From Leptobacterium_A meishanense (GTDB taxonomy: Bacteria > Bacteroidota > Bacteroidia > Flavobacteriales > Flavobacteriaceae), in NCBI RefSeq assembly GCF_037645805.1, contig NZ_JBBEXE010000002.1, positions 62,001 through 126,000 of the forward strand: a stretch of 64,000 nt of DNA, given 5' to 3'. Positions 35,547 through 44,196 of this stretch are shown here, piece by piece. The notes beneath the pieces were generated by a model. The model saw only the letters and a program-made list of their open reading frames with translations. It did not search any database and was not told where the DNA came from. How positions within the stretch are numbered: the stretch's first letter is position 1; every line of letters starts with the position of its first letter. A program made the translations under genes and the position numbers.

Positions 35547-36446
35547 TTGAACAATATAATCACGAAATTCTCTATAAAAGACTTAGAAAACCTTTCCGGC
35601 ATAAAAGCACATACGATCCGGATATGGGAAAAACGGTACAATATACTTACTCCAAGCAGAACGGATTCAAATATCAGGTACTATGACGTTAAAAGCTTGC
35701 AAAAACTTTTAAACGTGACACTTTTGTATAATGCAGGGGTTAAAATCTCAAAGATTGCAAAATATGATAAGCATGAGTTGCAATCCAAGGTTAGAGAGCA
35801 CGTGTCAAAAAATGAGAACCCTGATCATTCGGTTGCGTTGCTTAAGATGGCAATGCTCAATTTTGATCAGTCCCTTTTTGAGCAGACCTACAATCAATTA
35901 GTAGCAGATACTTCTTTCAGGACTGTTTTTCTGGAGGTGTTCGTTCCAATTTTACACAATATAGGGTTGCAATGGCAGTCAGACGCTATTATTCCTGCTC
36001 ATGAGCGGTTCATCACGAACCTTATCATGCAAAAACTACATGTGAATATTGAAAGGGCGCAAAAAATAGCTCCTGTGCATACCGACAAAACATATGTGCT
36101 ATATCTTCCCGTAAATGAAACACATGAACTAGGACTGTTATACATTCATTATGAATTATTGGTAAAAGGATATCGCTCTATCTATTTAGGGCCAAGTGTG
36201 CCTATAGACAATTTGAAGACTGTGCAAGATAGCCATAAAAGAATATGTTTTATAAGTTATTTTACTGTTCAGCCCATATTAGAGGATATTTTAGTATATT
36301 TAAAAGAAATGAATGAGGAGCTTCTGTTGCCTGCCAATAATGAGCTTTGGATATTGGGAAGAAAAACAGAAAACATTGTTATGCCCCCCGATTGGAAGTA
36401 TATCACCAAATTTAATGCTATACAGGATTTGCTAAATAAAGTATAA
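35547..36446 (+). CDS. MerR-family regulator with CarH-like cobalamin-binding domain
   Basis: 299 aa from a TTG start (no nearer ATG/GTG gives the conserved MNNI...FSIKDLENLSGIKAH beginning). N-terminal MerR HTH at residues 8-75. The C-terminal half resembles the B12-binding module of CarH/LitR: a four-helix part with W143 and H152, and ETHELG (191-196), which matches the E/DxHxxG cobalamin axial-histidine motif. It stands directly before crtI, so light- or B12-dependent control of carotenoid genes is the obvious hypothesis. Confidence 0.8.
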   Translation: MNNIITKFSIKDLENLSGIKAHTIRIWEKRYNILTPSRTDSNIRYYDVKSLQKLLNVTLLYNAGVKISKIAKYDKHELQSKVREHVSKNENPDHSVALLKMAMLNFDQSLFEQTYNQLVADTSFRTVFLEVFVPILHNIGLQWQSDAIIPAHERFITNLIMQKLHVNIERAQKIAPVHTDKTYVLYLPVNETHELGLLYIHYELLVKGYRSIYLGPSVPIDNLKTVQDSHKRICFISYFTVQPILEDILVYLKEMNEELLLPANNELWILGRKTENIVMPPDWKYITKFNAIQDLLNKV

Positions 36447-36458
36447 AAAATTGCTTAT

Positions 36459-36491
36459 TCGTTTAAATTACATTTAATTTGTTTAAACAAA
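36459..36491 (+). promoter_or_regulatory. candidate MerR operator before crtI
   Basis: TTTGTTTAAACAAA (36478-36491) is a perfect 14-bp palindrome ending right at the crtI ATG; a second GTTTAA copy lies exactly 20 bp upstream (36461-36466 and 36481-36486). A further TTTGTTTAA is found before the regulator gene at 35522-35530. The repetition suggests the binding site of the neighbouring MerR protein. Confidence 0.5.
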
Positions 36492-37979
36492 ATGAAAAAA
36501 ATAGCAATCATAGGGTCTGGGTTTTCTTCACTCGCTGCTGCATGTTATCTTGCCAAAAAGGGTAATGAAATAACTGTTTATGAGAAAAACAAAACCCTGG
36601 GAGGACGTGCTAGAATATTAGAAAAAGAAGGATTTCGGTTTGATATGGGTCCTAGTTGGTATTGGATGCCTGATGTTTTCGAGCGGTTTTTTAACGATTT
36701 CGGAAAATCGCCCAAAGACTATTATCACCTAGTTAGATTAAATCCTGCTTATAAAGTTTTTTTTGATGAAGGAGCTCCTATCGAAATCCCTGATTCTATA
36801 GAGGCTATTACTGCCCTTTTTGAAAAAGAAGAGAAGGGAAGTGCTAAAAAATTAACTTCTTTTATAAAAGAAGCACATTATAACTACGAAGTAGCTATAA
36901 AGGACCTTGTATATAAACCTGGAGTGTCTCCTGTTGAGCTCATTACGCCCAAAACAATTGTGAATGTTGGACAGTTTTTTACTAACATCCGAAGAGAGGT
37001 ACGAAGGCGTTTTAAAAGTAAACGGCTGATAAAAATATTAGAGTTTCCGGTATTGTTCTTAGGTGCTAAACCACAAGATACCCCTGCTTTTTACAACTTC
37101 ATGAATTATGCTGATTTAGTGCTGGGAACATGGTATCCTATAGGGGGCATGTACGAAGTGGTAAAAGCCATGCATGCGCTGGGAGAAGAACTAGGTGTAA
37201 AGTATGAAGTAGATTCTAATATTGATGAAATACTGGTAGATGGTAATACAGCGGTAGGGATAAAAGTTAATGGAGAGGAAGTATATACTGATGTAGTGTT
37301 GAGCGGTGCAGATTATCATCATACAGAAACCTTACTGCCTAAAAATTTACGGGGATATTCAGAAAAATATTGGGACAATAGAACTTTTGCACCTTCAGCG
37401 CTATTGTATTATGTAGGGTTTGATAAAAAACTAGAAAATTTACAGCACCATAATTTATTCTTTGATAAGGATTTTGATGTCCACGCCAAAGAAATATATG
37501 ACACGCCTGAATGGCCATCTGATCCATTGTTTTATACAAGTTTCCCTAGCATGACAGATGCTATGGTTGCTCCGGAAGGAAAAGAGTGCGCATGTTTTCT
37601 TATACCACTGGCACCCGATTTAACGGATAGTGAAGAGAAGCGTACCATGTATTTTGATATGGTAATGAATCGATTGGAAAAACACACAAAGCAGTCATTA
37701 AAAGAACATATTATTTTTAAAGAGTCCTATTGCGTTACCGATTTTAAGCGGGATTATAACTCATATAAAGGTAATGCATATGGTATGGCAAATACATTAA
37801 GGCAAACAGCCTTTCTAAGGCCTAAGATTAAAAGTAAAAAGGTGAAGAATTTATTTTTCACAGGGCAACTTACTGTTCCCGGTCCGGGAGTTCCTCCTGC
37901 ATTGATATCAGGAAAAATAACCGCAGAGCTGATAATTAAACAAGAAACCAATATTAAAGCATATGGATCCGTTGTATAA
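36492..37979 (+). CDS. crtI: phytoene desaturase
   Basis: 495-aa FAD enzyme that converts phytoene to lycopene at the membrane. N-terminal dinucleotide fold IIGSGFSSLAAACYLAKKG (residues 5-23) with YEKNKTLGGRA, and C-terminal carotenoid desaturase signature FFTGQLTVPGPGVPPALISG. Second gene of the carotenoid cluster; its last 17 nt overlap crtB in another frame. Confidence 0.93.
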   Translation: MKKIAIIGSGFSSLAAACYLAKKGNEITVYEKNKTLGGRARILEKEGFRFDMGPSWYWMPDVFERFFNDFGKSPKDYYHLVRLNPAYKVFFDEGAPIEIPDSIEAITALFEKEEKGSAKKLTSFIKEAHYNYEVAIKDLVYKPGVSPVELITPKTIVNVGQFFTNIRREVRRRFKSKRLIKILEFPVLFLGAKPQDTPAFYNFMNYADLVLGTWYPIGGMYEVVKAMHALGEELGVKYEVDSNIDEILVDGNTAVGIKVNGEEVYTDVVLSGADYHHTETLLPKNLRGYSEKYWDNRTFAPSALLYYVGFDKKLENLQHHNLFFDKDFDVHAKEIYDTPEWPSDPLFYTSFPSMTDAMVAPEGKECACFLIPLAPDLTDSEEKRTMYFDMVMNRLEKHTKQSLKEHIIFKESYCVTDFKRDYNSYKGNAYGMANTLRQTAFLRPKIKSKKVKNLFFTGQLTVPGPGVPPALISGKITAELIIKQETNIKAYGSVV

Positions 37980-38802
37980 TAAAATATCACATGCATGTAG
38001 CAAAAAAGTAACCGCTACCTATAGCACATCGTTCTCATTAGCAGTTCGTATGCTGGCACCATCAATACGCCAAGCTATTCATAATATATATGGATTTGTC
38101 CGTTTTGCAGATGAAATTGTAGACACCTTTCACGAATGGGACAAGAAATATTTACTTGACAAATTTGAAGAGGATTTTTATGAAGCATTGGAAATGGGCA
38201 TTAGTTTGAACCCGATTCTCAATTCGTTTCAACAAACTGTAAAAGAATACCATATTGACCGTCATTTGGTGGATGCTTTTCTAAAGAGCATGCGAATGGA
38301 TTTAGTTCAAGGAGATTATGTAAACAGGTCAGATTATGAAACCTATATTTACGGTTCTGCAGATGTAGTAGGCTTGATGTGTTTAAAAGTTTTTGTAAAT
38401 GGCGATGCTGAAAAATATGAAGCATTAAAAGAGAGTGCTATGCGTTTGGGTTCGGCATTTCAAAAAGTAAACTTTTTGAGGGATCTTAAAAGTGATATTG
38501 AAATATTAAACAGAAGCTATTTTCCGAATGTAGACTTGAATAATTTGAGCTTTGAGTCAAAACAGGTAATTATAGCTGAAATTGAAGAAGATTTTAGAGA
38601 AGCCTATAAAGGAATCGTAAAGTTGCCAAAAAGCTCTAAATTTGGCGTATATACAGCATTTATATATTATAAGAAATTGCTCCATAAACTAAAAAGAACC
38701 CCAACAGAGCATATTATGGATTCACGCATTCGGGTAAGTAACCCTATTAAATTAAGCCTTTTAGTCAAATCTTACTTCAATATAAAGCTCAACCTTGTAT
38801 GA
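37963..38802 (+). CDS. crtB: phytoene synthase
   Basis: 279 aa; joins two geranylgeranyl diphosphates to phytoene. The two aspartate-rich motifs are seen as FADEIVDTFHEW (around residues 46-57) and FLRDLKSDIE, with GSAFQKVNFLRD the trans-isoprenyl-synthase helix. Starts inside crtI and overlaps the next gene by 4 nt, so the cluster is tightly coupled. Confidence 0.92.
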   Translation: MDPLYNKISHACSKKVTATYSTSFSLAVRMLAPSIRQAIHNIYGFVRFADEIVDTFHEWDKKYLLDKFEEDFYEALEMGISLNPILNSFQQTVKEYHIDRHLVDAFLKSMRMDLVQGDYVNRSDYETYIYGSADVVGLMCLKVFVNGDAEKYEALKESAMRLGSAFQKVNFLRDLKSDIEILNRSYFPNVDLNNLSFESKQVIIAEIEEDFREAYKGIVKLPKSSKFGVYTAFIYYKKLLHKLKRTPTEHIMDSRIRVSNPIKLSLLVKSYFNIKLNLV

Positions 38803-39311
38803 AATCAGCCCTATATTATACTATCATTGGTGTACTGCTCATGAACAGCTATACTATTAAAAAAGAGGATGTCCGGACACTTTTTCATCAAGGGATGTCT
38901 TCGGAAGAAAAACTTGAGGCGATAGTCTCTCTAAATTCAGATTCGGATGATTTTGTTACTATGGGGTATAAAGGGGTAAGTGAGGCTATGTTAGCGAAAC
39001 ATGTTTTTTTCCCTACTGCCAAGTTAAATCATTTTAAGCGGGGAAAATTAAAGATTGAAAAGGCTATTTCAATGGATTCTGGAAATATAGAGCTCCGCTA
39101 TCTTAGATTATTAGTGCAATTAAATGTGCCTCCTATATTAGGATATCATAAAAATATATCGGAAGACATTCAATTTTTTATGGAACATATAGATGACCGA
39201 GAAATAACAATACAATGGAAACATACGTTTATAAATAACCTGATTGCAGGCAAGTATTTGTCTGATGAACAACGTATGGATCTGGAAGCAATAGACAGGC
39301 ATTTGAAGTAA
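38799..39311 (+). CDS. conserved protein of the carotenoid cluster
   Basis: 170 aa, overlapping crtB by 4 nt. The first ~15 residues (ALYYTIIGVLLMNSY) are hydrophobic, either a signal peptide or anchor. The rest is helical, with AISMDSGNIELRYLRLLVQL recalling a TPR-like pair. I do not recognise a family; it is kept in this position in flavobacterial zeaxanthin clusters as far as I remember, so a role in pigment placement or unrelated co-transcription are both possible. Confidence 0.6.
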   Translation: MKSALYYTIIGVLLMNSYTIKKEDVRTLFHQGMSSEEKLEAIVSLNSDSDDFVTMGYKGVSEAMLAKHVFFPTAKLNHFKRGKLKIEKAISMDSGNIELRYLRLLVQLNVPPILGYHKNISEDIQFFMEHIDDREITIQWKHTFINNLIAGKYLSDEQRMDLEAIDRHLK

Positions 39312-39346
39312 ATTAACTAAATAGTAAATATAAAAACATAAATACC

Positions 39347-39805
39347 ATGTTTATTTTAATTTTTATAGCCACTTTTTTCTTTATGGAATTTGTAGCTTGG
39401 TTTACACATAAATATATCATGCATGGGTTTTTGTGGTTATTGCATGAGGATCACCACACTCATACCAACACCTCTTTTTTTGAAAAGAATGATGCATTTT
39501 TTCTCATTTTTGCCATTCCTGGGATGGTATGCATTTTATTAGGTACTCTTTTTGGAGTTGCTTATGTGCTGCCTGTAGGAGTTGGCATCACTGTTTATGG
39601 ATTTTGTTACTTTTTGGTACATGATGTGTTTATACATCAACGGTTTAAATGGCTTCGGAAAACAGATAACTTCTATTTTCGCGCTATTCGAAGGGCACAC
39701 AAAGTGCACCACAAGCACTTGGGAAAAGAAGACGGGGAATGTTTTGGGATGTTACTCGTTCCAATGCGGTTTTTTGCAAACGAAATGAAGGAACATAAAA
39801 AGTAA
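39347..39805 (+). CDS. crtZ: beta-carotene hydroxylase
   Basis: 152-aa di-iron membrane hydroxylase of the fatty acid hydroxylase superfamily, making zeaxanthin from beta-carotene. All histidine boxes are visible: HKYIMHG, HEDHHTH, HDVFIH and HKVHHKH, spread over three to four hydrophobic segments. Next gene is the cyclase that provides its substrate. Confidence 0.92.
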   Translation: MFILIFIATFFFMEFVAWFTHKYIMHGFLWLLHEDHHTHTNTSFFEKNDAFFLIFAIPGMVCILLGTLFGVAYVLPVGVGITVYGFCYFLVHDVFIHQRFKWLRKTDNFYFRAIRRAHKVHHKHLGKEDGECFGMLLVPMRFFANEMKEHKK

Positions 39806-39838
39806 ACTATCGGTTTTTTAGAGAGCAAATACCTGTAC

Positions 39839-40510
39839 TTGGGATTGTTGCTAGCTTCTTTAGCAGGCCCTTTGATTCAAAGCTTTGAACACAGAATATC
39901 CTTTTATAAAAAATGGAAACCATTGTTCACTGCCATTGTGTTTATGATGGCCATTTTTATCCCCTGGGATGTATGGTTTACACATGAAGGTGTTTGGTGG
40001 TTTAATGACAAGTATATCTCTGGTTATAAATTCTTTTTGTTGCCCATAGAGGAATGGCTATTTTTTATTATTATCCCTTTTTGCTGTGTTTTTGTTTATG
40101 AAGTTCTGAACTATACCATAAAAAAAGACTTTTTAAATAAAGCAGCTCGTCCATTTTTTTTATTGCTAAGTAGTTTTTTGATTCTTTTGGCATCTGTTTA
40201 CCATCAACAGTTATATACATTCGTTACATCTATAGCTACAGCAATTGTACTATTATTTTTCATCTATAAAAACCCTCTATGGAAAGGCAGGTTTTTATTG
40301 ATGTACCTCATTATATGGTTCCCATTTTTATTAGTGAATGGTGTGCTTACAGGCGGTCATACTTCAGAAGCGGTGGTTAATTATAATCCGGAAGAGTTTA
40401 TAGGCCTTCGAGTGTTTACCATCCCGATTGAAGATAGTATTTATAATTTATTAATGCTTTTGATGGTAGTATGGGCTTATGAGAGAGTTAAGAAGAAAGC
40501 CGAAAAATAA
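39839..40510 (+). CDS. crtY: lycopene cyclase, CrtY-cd type
   Basis: At least 223 aa, about seven membrane segments. The two homologous halves each carry the PxEE/PIED motif (LLPIEEWLFFIIIPF and FTIPIEDSIYNLLMLL) of the heterodimer-type lycopene cyclases, here fused. The start is uncertain: the first usable codon is TTG at 39839, but homology-like sequence KYLYL extends upstream in frame to the crtZ stop without any ATG, GTG or TTG. Completes the pathway phytoene to zeaxanthin except crtE. Confidence 0.85.
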   Translation: MGLLLASLAGPLIQSFEHRISFYKKWKPLFTAIVFMMAIFIPWDVWFTHEGVWWFNDKYISGYKFFLLPIEEWLFFIIIPFCCVFVYEVLNYTIKKDFLNKAARPFFLLLSSFLILLASVYHQQLYTFVTSIATAIVLLFFIYKNPLWKGRFLLMYLIIWFPFLLVNGVLTGGHTSEAVVNYNPEEFIGLRVFTIPIEDSIYNLLMLLMVVWAYERVKKKAEK

Positions 40511-40547
40511 ATGAATACTTTTTAAGATCTTTATAAAGATAAATCTC

Positions 40548-40778
40548 CTATTTTCTCTTCGCTTTTACGTGCCACCAATCATCTCCAATTTGGATACCGA
40601 ATGTTGCAGTAAGTGCCATAGGGTCTGTCTTATAACTTTCTACAAAGCTTTCCAAGATAACTTTAACCTCTTCTTTTTGAGCAGTTACTTCTGTCGCATA
40701 GAAATTGAAAAGTACTATGATGAATAGTCCTAAGATGTTGTTTTTGTATTTGTTGGATTTAAAAAAGAAGCTTTTCAT
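40548..40778 (-). CDS. short exported protein, probably truncated
   Basis: 76 aa. After a charged start there is a signal segment (ILGLFIIVLFNFYATEVTAQ), then only ~42 residues: VILESFVESYKTDPMALTAT and FGIQIGDDWWHV, after which the frame ends in AKRK. The fragment resembles the N-terminus of longer flavobacterial exported proteins, so this may be a decayed gene. Isolated on the minus strand. Confidence 0.45.
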   Translation of the reverse strand: MKSFFFKSNKYKNNILGLFIIVLFNFYATEVTAQKEEVKVILESFVESYKTDPMALTATFGIQIGDDWWHVKAKRK

Positions 40779-40894
40779 GATTTGATGAATTAAATTTTTT
40801 CAAAAATCGGATGAAAAGAAATAAGGAATGCAATATGATAACTATTTAGGGATAAGAACCTTCGTATTAGGGATGAATTTTTTTAAAGTAATTT

Positions 40895-41371
40895 TCAATA
40901 GAATTGGAAGCTTTGGACAATTGCAATACCAGTATCAATATTTTTATCGTAGCAATCGATGGTAATCTCATAAGCAATCTTTTTAGAGATGTCCATAATA
41001 ACTAAAACAATAATAGGATAGTTACTGCCATCTATATCAATGTCTTCACCTATAATATAAAACCCATTTGCTATACTAGGGATAAAACCACCTTCCTGTA
41101 TATTATTAATTCCCATGAGGGCGGCAACTTCATAAGCAGCGTACCTAATATCAGCTATAAACTCTTCAGACGATTCATGAAAAGGGATCGCCTCAATATC
41201 CACTGAGTAAAAATCATTTTCATAACCATATACATTTTCTTCCCCGGTATCGTAGGCCATTATTGTTTTCGGAGTTCTAAATTGTAGATTATTTTCAGAG
41301 AGCTTAATGAGTTCTTGTGAATAGATTGAAGCATATGAGATTACCGAAAGGACAAAAAATAAATATTTCAT
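40895..41371 (-). CDS. exported hypothetical protein
   Basis: 158 aa from the ATG of MKYLFFVLSVISYASIYSQ, a signal peptide; an ATG 15 nt upstream is less likely. The mature part contains FRTPKTIMAYDTGEENVYGY and ends AIVQSFQFY, a pattern of small beta-rich secreted proteins. No family recognised. Shares strand and style with the next gene but is separated by 60 nt. Confidence 0.55.
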   Translation of the reverse strand: MKYLFFVLSVISYASIYSQELIKLSENNLQFRTPKTIMAYDTGEENVYGYENDFYSVDIEAIPFHESSEEFIADIRYAAYEVAALMGINNIQEGGFIPSIANGFYIIGEDIDIDGSNYPIIVLVIMDISKKIAYEITIDCYDKNIDTGIAIVQSFQFY

Positions 41372-41431
41372 TAGTTTGTATTCCAATTATAAATCTGTTT
41401 ATAGAGTATAATAAACTTGCATAAATAATAA

Positions 41432-42574
41432 TTATTGCCCTTCATTAGAGTCAATGACCATCAAACTCTCAGAATCTTTTTTCATCATCAAATAGTTTTT
41501 TTCATACTGTAAAACCCATTTGCCGGCAATATGTTGGAAATATAAATAAAAAGAAGGTTCTGGTTCTGTATCGTATGCATTTGTATGTTCATCTTGATGA
41601 TAAATTTTCTCTAGGTTTATTGCAACCTGTACACCTTCAACTTTAATATTGAGAATACGGGAGACCTCAATTCCATGATCAGAACGGTAAAAAATAGGAT
41701 AGTCATATGAATCCAATTCATATATTTCAAAGTTGTTTTTATGAGGGATAAAATAGCACTCATAAAAATTCAATCCTAAATCAACAACGAATTTTCCATC
41801 ACTTTTTTTCCGTACGGGTTGAAATTCATTTTCAAGATTGTTCATGTTTTGTGTAAGAACATCCATATCGTTCAAAAGCATTTCTATTTTTTCTTGTTCA
41901 TAATCAGTACTGATAGGCATATAATATTTTTGACTCAAGAACTCATGAACACTCAGGTTTGAATCCTCATTGATTTTCACGCCATTTATCTCATTAAACT
42001 CAGTAGTCAAAGCTTCGTTATGTGTAACCTTGTTCTGTGCTACCGAAAACACATCAAATTGAACTTTTTTAAAAGGGCGCATGCCATCAGCAGCCTCTGT
42101 CATACCGTTTATTTCAGTGGCTACCAAAAGTTCTTTGATACCATCAAAATTTATATCTTTCTCAATTAACTCATATATATACACGTTAGCAAATGAAGAT
42201 TGCCCATAAGTATTGATCCATGAATTGGCAGCGGTTGGGATTTCGCTTAGATCATAAGTGCCACTGTCATTTCTGATGAGCGTATAATAGCTGGTTTTTT
42301 CAATGTTTTTAATAACAAAAAACAATTCGTATGCATCCTCACCTAGTGATGCAAGGTTTACAAAACCTAATAGTTCCTCAGGGTGTTCCCCAAATTGATT
42401 GAGCCATATTGTGTAAATCCATTCATCTGGAGTTAGTGAAGGGTCAAAAATAATGTCTGTATGGTCACTGCTGACAACTTCTTTAGAAATCGAAGGATTA
42501 TTTTCTGTTGTAGTTGTTTTGTTTTTACAATTTATAGATAAGAAAATAAGAAAAAAGAGAAATAGATATTTCAT
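41432..42574 (-). CDS. hypothetical lipoprotein
   Basis: 380 aa from MKYLFLFFLIFLSINC; the lipobox LSINC places the lipidated cysteine at residue 16. The remaining sequence is acidic and beta-rich (for example DITFDG-like KDINFDGIKELLVATEI, an FG-GAP/VCBS-like calcium-type loop). No assigned function. It is the last host gene before the prophage edge. Confidence 0.65.
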   Translation of the reverse strand: MKYLFLFFLIFLSINCKNKTTTTENNPSISKEVVSSDHTDIIFDPSLTPDEWIYTIWLNQFGEHPEELLGFVNLASLGEDAYELFFVIKNIEKTSYYTLIRNDSGTYDLSEIPTAANSWINTYGQSSFANVYIYELIEKDINFDGIKELLVATEINGMTEAADGMRPFKKVQFDVFSVAQNKVTHNEALTTEFNEINGVKINEDSNLSVHEFLSQKYYMPISTDYEQEKIEMLLNDMDVLTQNMNNLENEFQPVRKKSDGKFVVDLGLNFYECYFIPHKNNFEIYELDSYDYPIFYRSDHGIEVSRILNIKVEGVQVAINLEKIYHQDEHTNAYDTEPEPSFYLYFQHIAGKWVLQYEKNYLMMKKDSESLMVIDSNEGQ

Positions 42575-42654
42575 GAACTTTAGCAAAGGATTTTTTGATG
42601 TGGAAAGATACTGAATTTAAAAAATTAATAGGAAGGGATAACTTTTTAAAATGA

Positions 42655-42684
42655 AAAAACGCTCGAGTAATCTCGGCGTTTTTC
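42655..42684 (-). terminator. terminator at the prophage edge
   Basis: AAAAACGC-T-CGAG (from 42655) pairs with CTCGGCGTTTTT (to 42683), one bulged T, loop TAAT, with T/A runs on both sides. On the minus strand it follows the tRNA-like 3' end at 42704, as expected of the original terminator of that tRNA. Confidence 0.7.
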
Positions 42685-42703
42685 TGATTAAATTATTTAT
42701 TTT

Positions 42704-42721
42704 GTGACCTCGGCAGGATTC
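42704..42721 (-). other. candidate attachment core: 3' end of a tRNA gene
   Basis: On the minus strand the sequence reads GAATCCTGCCGAGGTCAC, which matches the T-loop end, T-stem and acceptor 3' strand of a tRNA, cut exactly inside the TTCGAATCC consensus. A full tRNA is not present here. This is what integration into a tRNA 3' end leaves at one prophage junction; the intact tRNA should then be at the other junction, outside the window. Confidence 0.5.
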
Positions 42722-42769
42722 ATTTTACATATTTATTGTACTGATAATCAATACTTTTAATTCTCTTTT

Positions 42770-42788
42770 GGGAAGTTTTTGGGAAGTT
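42770..42788. repeat. tandem GGGAAGTT, possible integrase arm sites
   Basis: GGGAAGTT occurs at 42770-42777 and 42781-42788, an 11-bp period (one helical turn), about 50 bp inside the candidate core. Such repeats fit arm-type sites of tyrosine recombinases. The rest of 42587-42867 holds no gene that I can see. Confidence 0.35.
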
Positions 42789-42867
42789 GTCGCATTTTAA
42801 TAGTTTATATATATCAGCAGACAGCCCTTTATTTTTGGTGTCAGTTAGCTTAAAAGTTAATTTAATA

Positions 42868-43515
42868 CTACCAATCTTCATCATCTGAATTTTTGTTTAC
42901 ATAATTGTTTAGAGAAACAAATGTATTCTCAATTTCAGTTTTTACTTCCCCTAATATATTTTTGCTAACCTCTACTGTTTCATCATAGGATTTTCTTAAT
43001 TGTTTTTCATTTTGAAGTATTTTGTAGGTTGCTTTTTTGATAAACTCGTCTGTTTGTTCCTCCGCTTGTTTCAAGAGACGTTCTTTGTATTCTTCATACG
43101 ACATGGAGGGATTATAGTTATTTATTGGGGTTTTAACTATCTGTCCATTAACATTGTTAACAATAATAAAATTATCCATTTGTAATTTATATCTACCATC
43201 TTTAAAAGAAACAGACATCACAAAATCAACATTTGAGGTTATGGGGTAGCCGTTGCTTATGTAATTAATGTCAAACAGTCCTTTTACTAAAATTTTATCT
43301 TTGGTATCTAATTTTATTACGGAGTTGGAATCTTTAAAGTTAATTGCTACCCACTCTTTACATTTTTGGTATATAGCTTTTTTAGAAGTATCTGCTACTG
43401 TGTAAACCTTTATAAACTTTACGTTTCCATTTAATGAATCAATTTTGAATTGGGCAAAACTAAAACTTGATATCAGTAAAAATGCAAATCCAAATAACTT
43501 ATGCATGTTTCTCAT
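42868..43515 (-). CDS. DUF4468-like secreted prophage protein
   Basis: 215 aa with a signal peptide (MHKLFGFAFLLISSFSFAQ, after an optional MRN). The region around WVAINFKDSNSVIKLDTKDK, then VDFVMSVSFKDGRYKLQMDN, matches the DUF4468 TBP-like fold found in Bacteroidota exported proteins. The C-terminal third is charged and helical. It lies 3 nt after the repressor gene on the same strand, so it is expressed in the lysogen: a candidate conversion or exclusion gene. Confidence 0.65.
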   Translation of the reverse strand: MRNMHKLFGFAFLLISSFSFAQFKIDSLNGNVKFIKVYTVADTSKKAIYQKCKEWVAINFKDSNSVIKLDTKDKILVKGLFDINYISNGYPITSNVDFVMSVSFKDGRYKLQMDNFIIVNNVNGQIVKTPINNYNPSMSYEEYKERLLKQAEEQTDEFIKKATYKILQNEKQLRKSYDETVEVSKNILGEVKTEIENTFVSLNNYVNKNSDDEDW

Positions 43516-43518
43516 AAT

Positions 43519-44193
43519 TTATTCTATCTTAAGAGCGCCTACAACAATGGCTATTTTATAAATTGAATCTTTATTGATAATAAAAGGAGGATAGTTTTCT
43601 TTATTATCCGAACGGCACTCCACAACATCATCACGATCTTTAACAGGAAACAACCGTTTTACCATTACTCCCTGGTCTGTATCTAAAACATAAACCCTTC
43701 CCCATTGAAAAAAACTCCGGTCGTTTATTGTTTTGCATCCAATCAGGTTTCCGCTATCATAAGTTGGAGACATACTATTTCCCCCCACCCTAATGATATA
43801 TTCAACTCCCTTTCTGTGAAACTCGGGAATAATATAATTGTCAATAATGTCTTCCTGTTGAATCTGAATTTCACCATTACCCAGGCCGGCAACAGCATCA
43901 ATAGGAATTAACGGAATAGGGTTTATGTATGAATTTAAATATGTTTCAGATGGCTCATTTAAAGTTTGCTGCTCCATATCCCCTACTCCGGTTAACAACC
44001 AATGCAAGTTTATGTTAGGATAAAGCGAAACTATTTTCTCTATCAACTCGGAATTAACACCAGTTTCTAACTTTTTTCCTCTAAAATTAGCCGAGGTGGC
44101 ACCAATTTTTCTAAAAAAGACTTCTTTTGTAAGCCCAGTGTTTTCAGCTATTTTTCTTATCCTTTCTTTTATGTTAGAAACTTTTTTCACCAT
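43519..44193 (-). CDS. phage repressor, HTH plus S24 peptidase
   Basis: 224 aa. An N-terminal HTH (residues ~8-68) and a LexA/CI-type C-terminal domain: putative self-cleavage site A102-G103 in DAVAGLGNG, catalytic serine S140 in GGNSMSPTYDSG and lysine K179 in GVMVKRLFP. It should keep the prophage silent and be inactivated after SOS induction. Transcribed leftward from the divergent operator region. Confidence 0.9.
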   Translation of the reverse strand: MVKKVSNIKERIRKIAENTGLTKEVFFRKIGATSANFRGKKLETGVNSELIEKIVSLYPNINLHWLLTGVGDMEQQTLNEPSETYLNSYINPIPLIPIDAVAGLGNGEIQIQQEDIIDNYIIPEFHRKGVEYIIRVGGNSMSPTYDSGNLIGCKTINDRSFFQWGRVYVLDTDQGVMVKRLFPVKDRDDVVECRSDNKENYPPFIINKDSIYKIAIVVGALKIE

Positions 44194-44196
44194 TAA

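Noticed and set aside
40548..40778. Frameshift continuing the truncated exported protein downstream
   Set aside because: No continuation of the expected domain was seen in the other frames after the stop.
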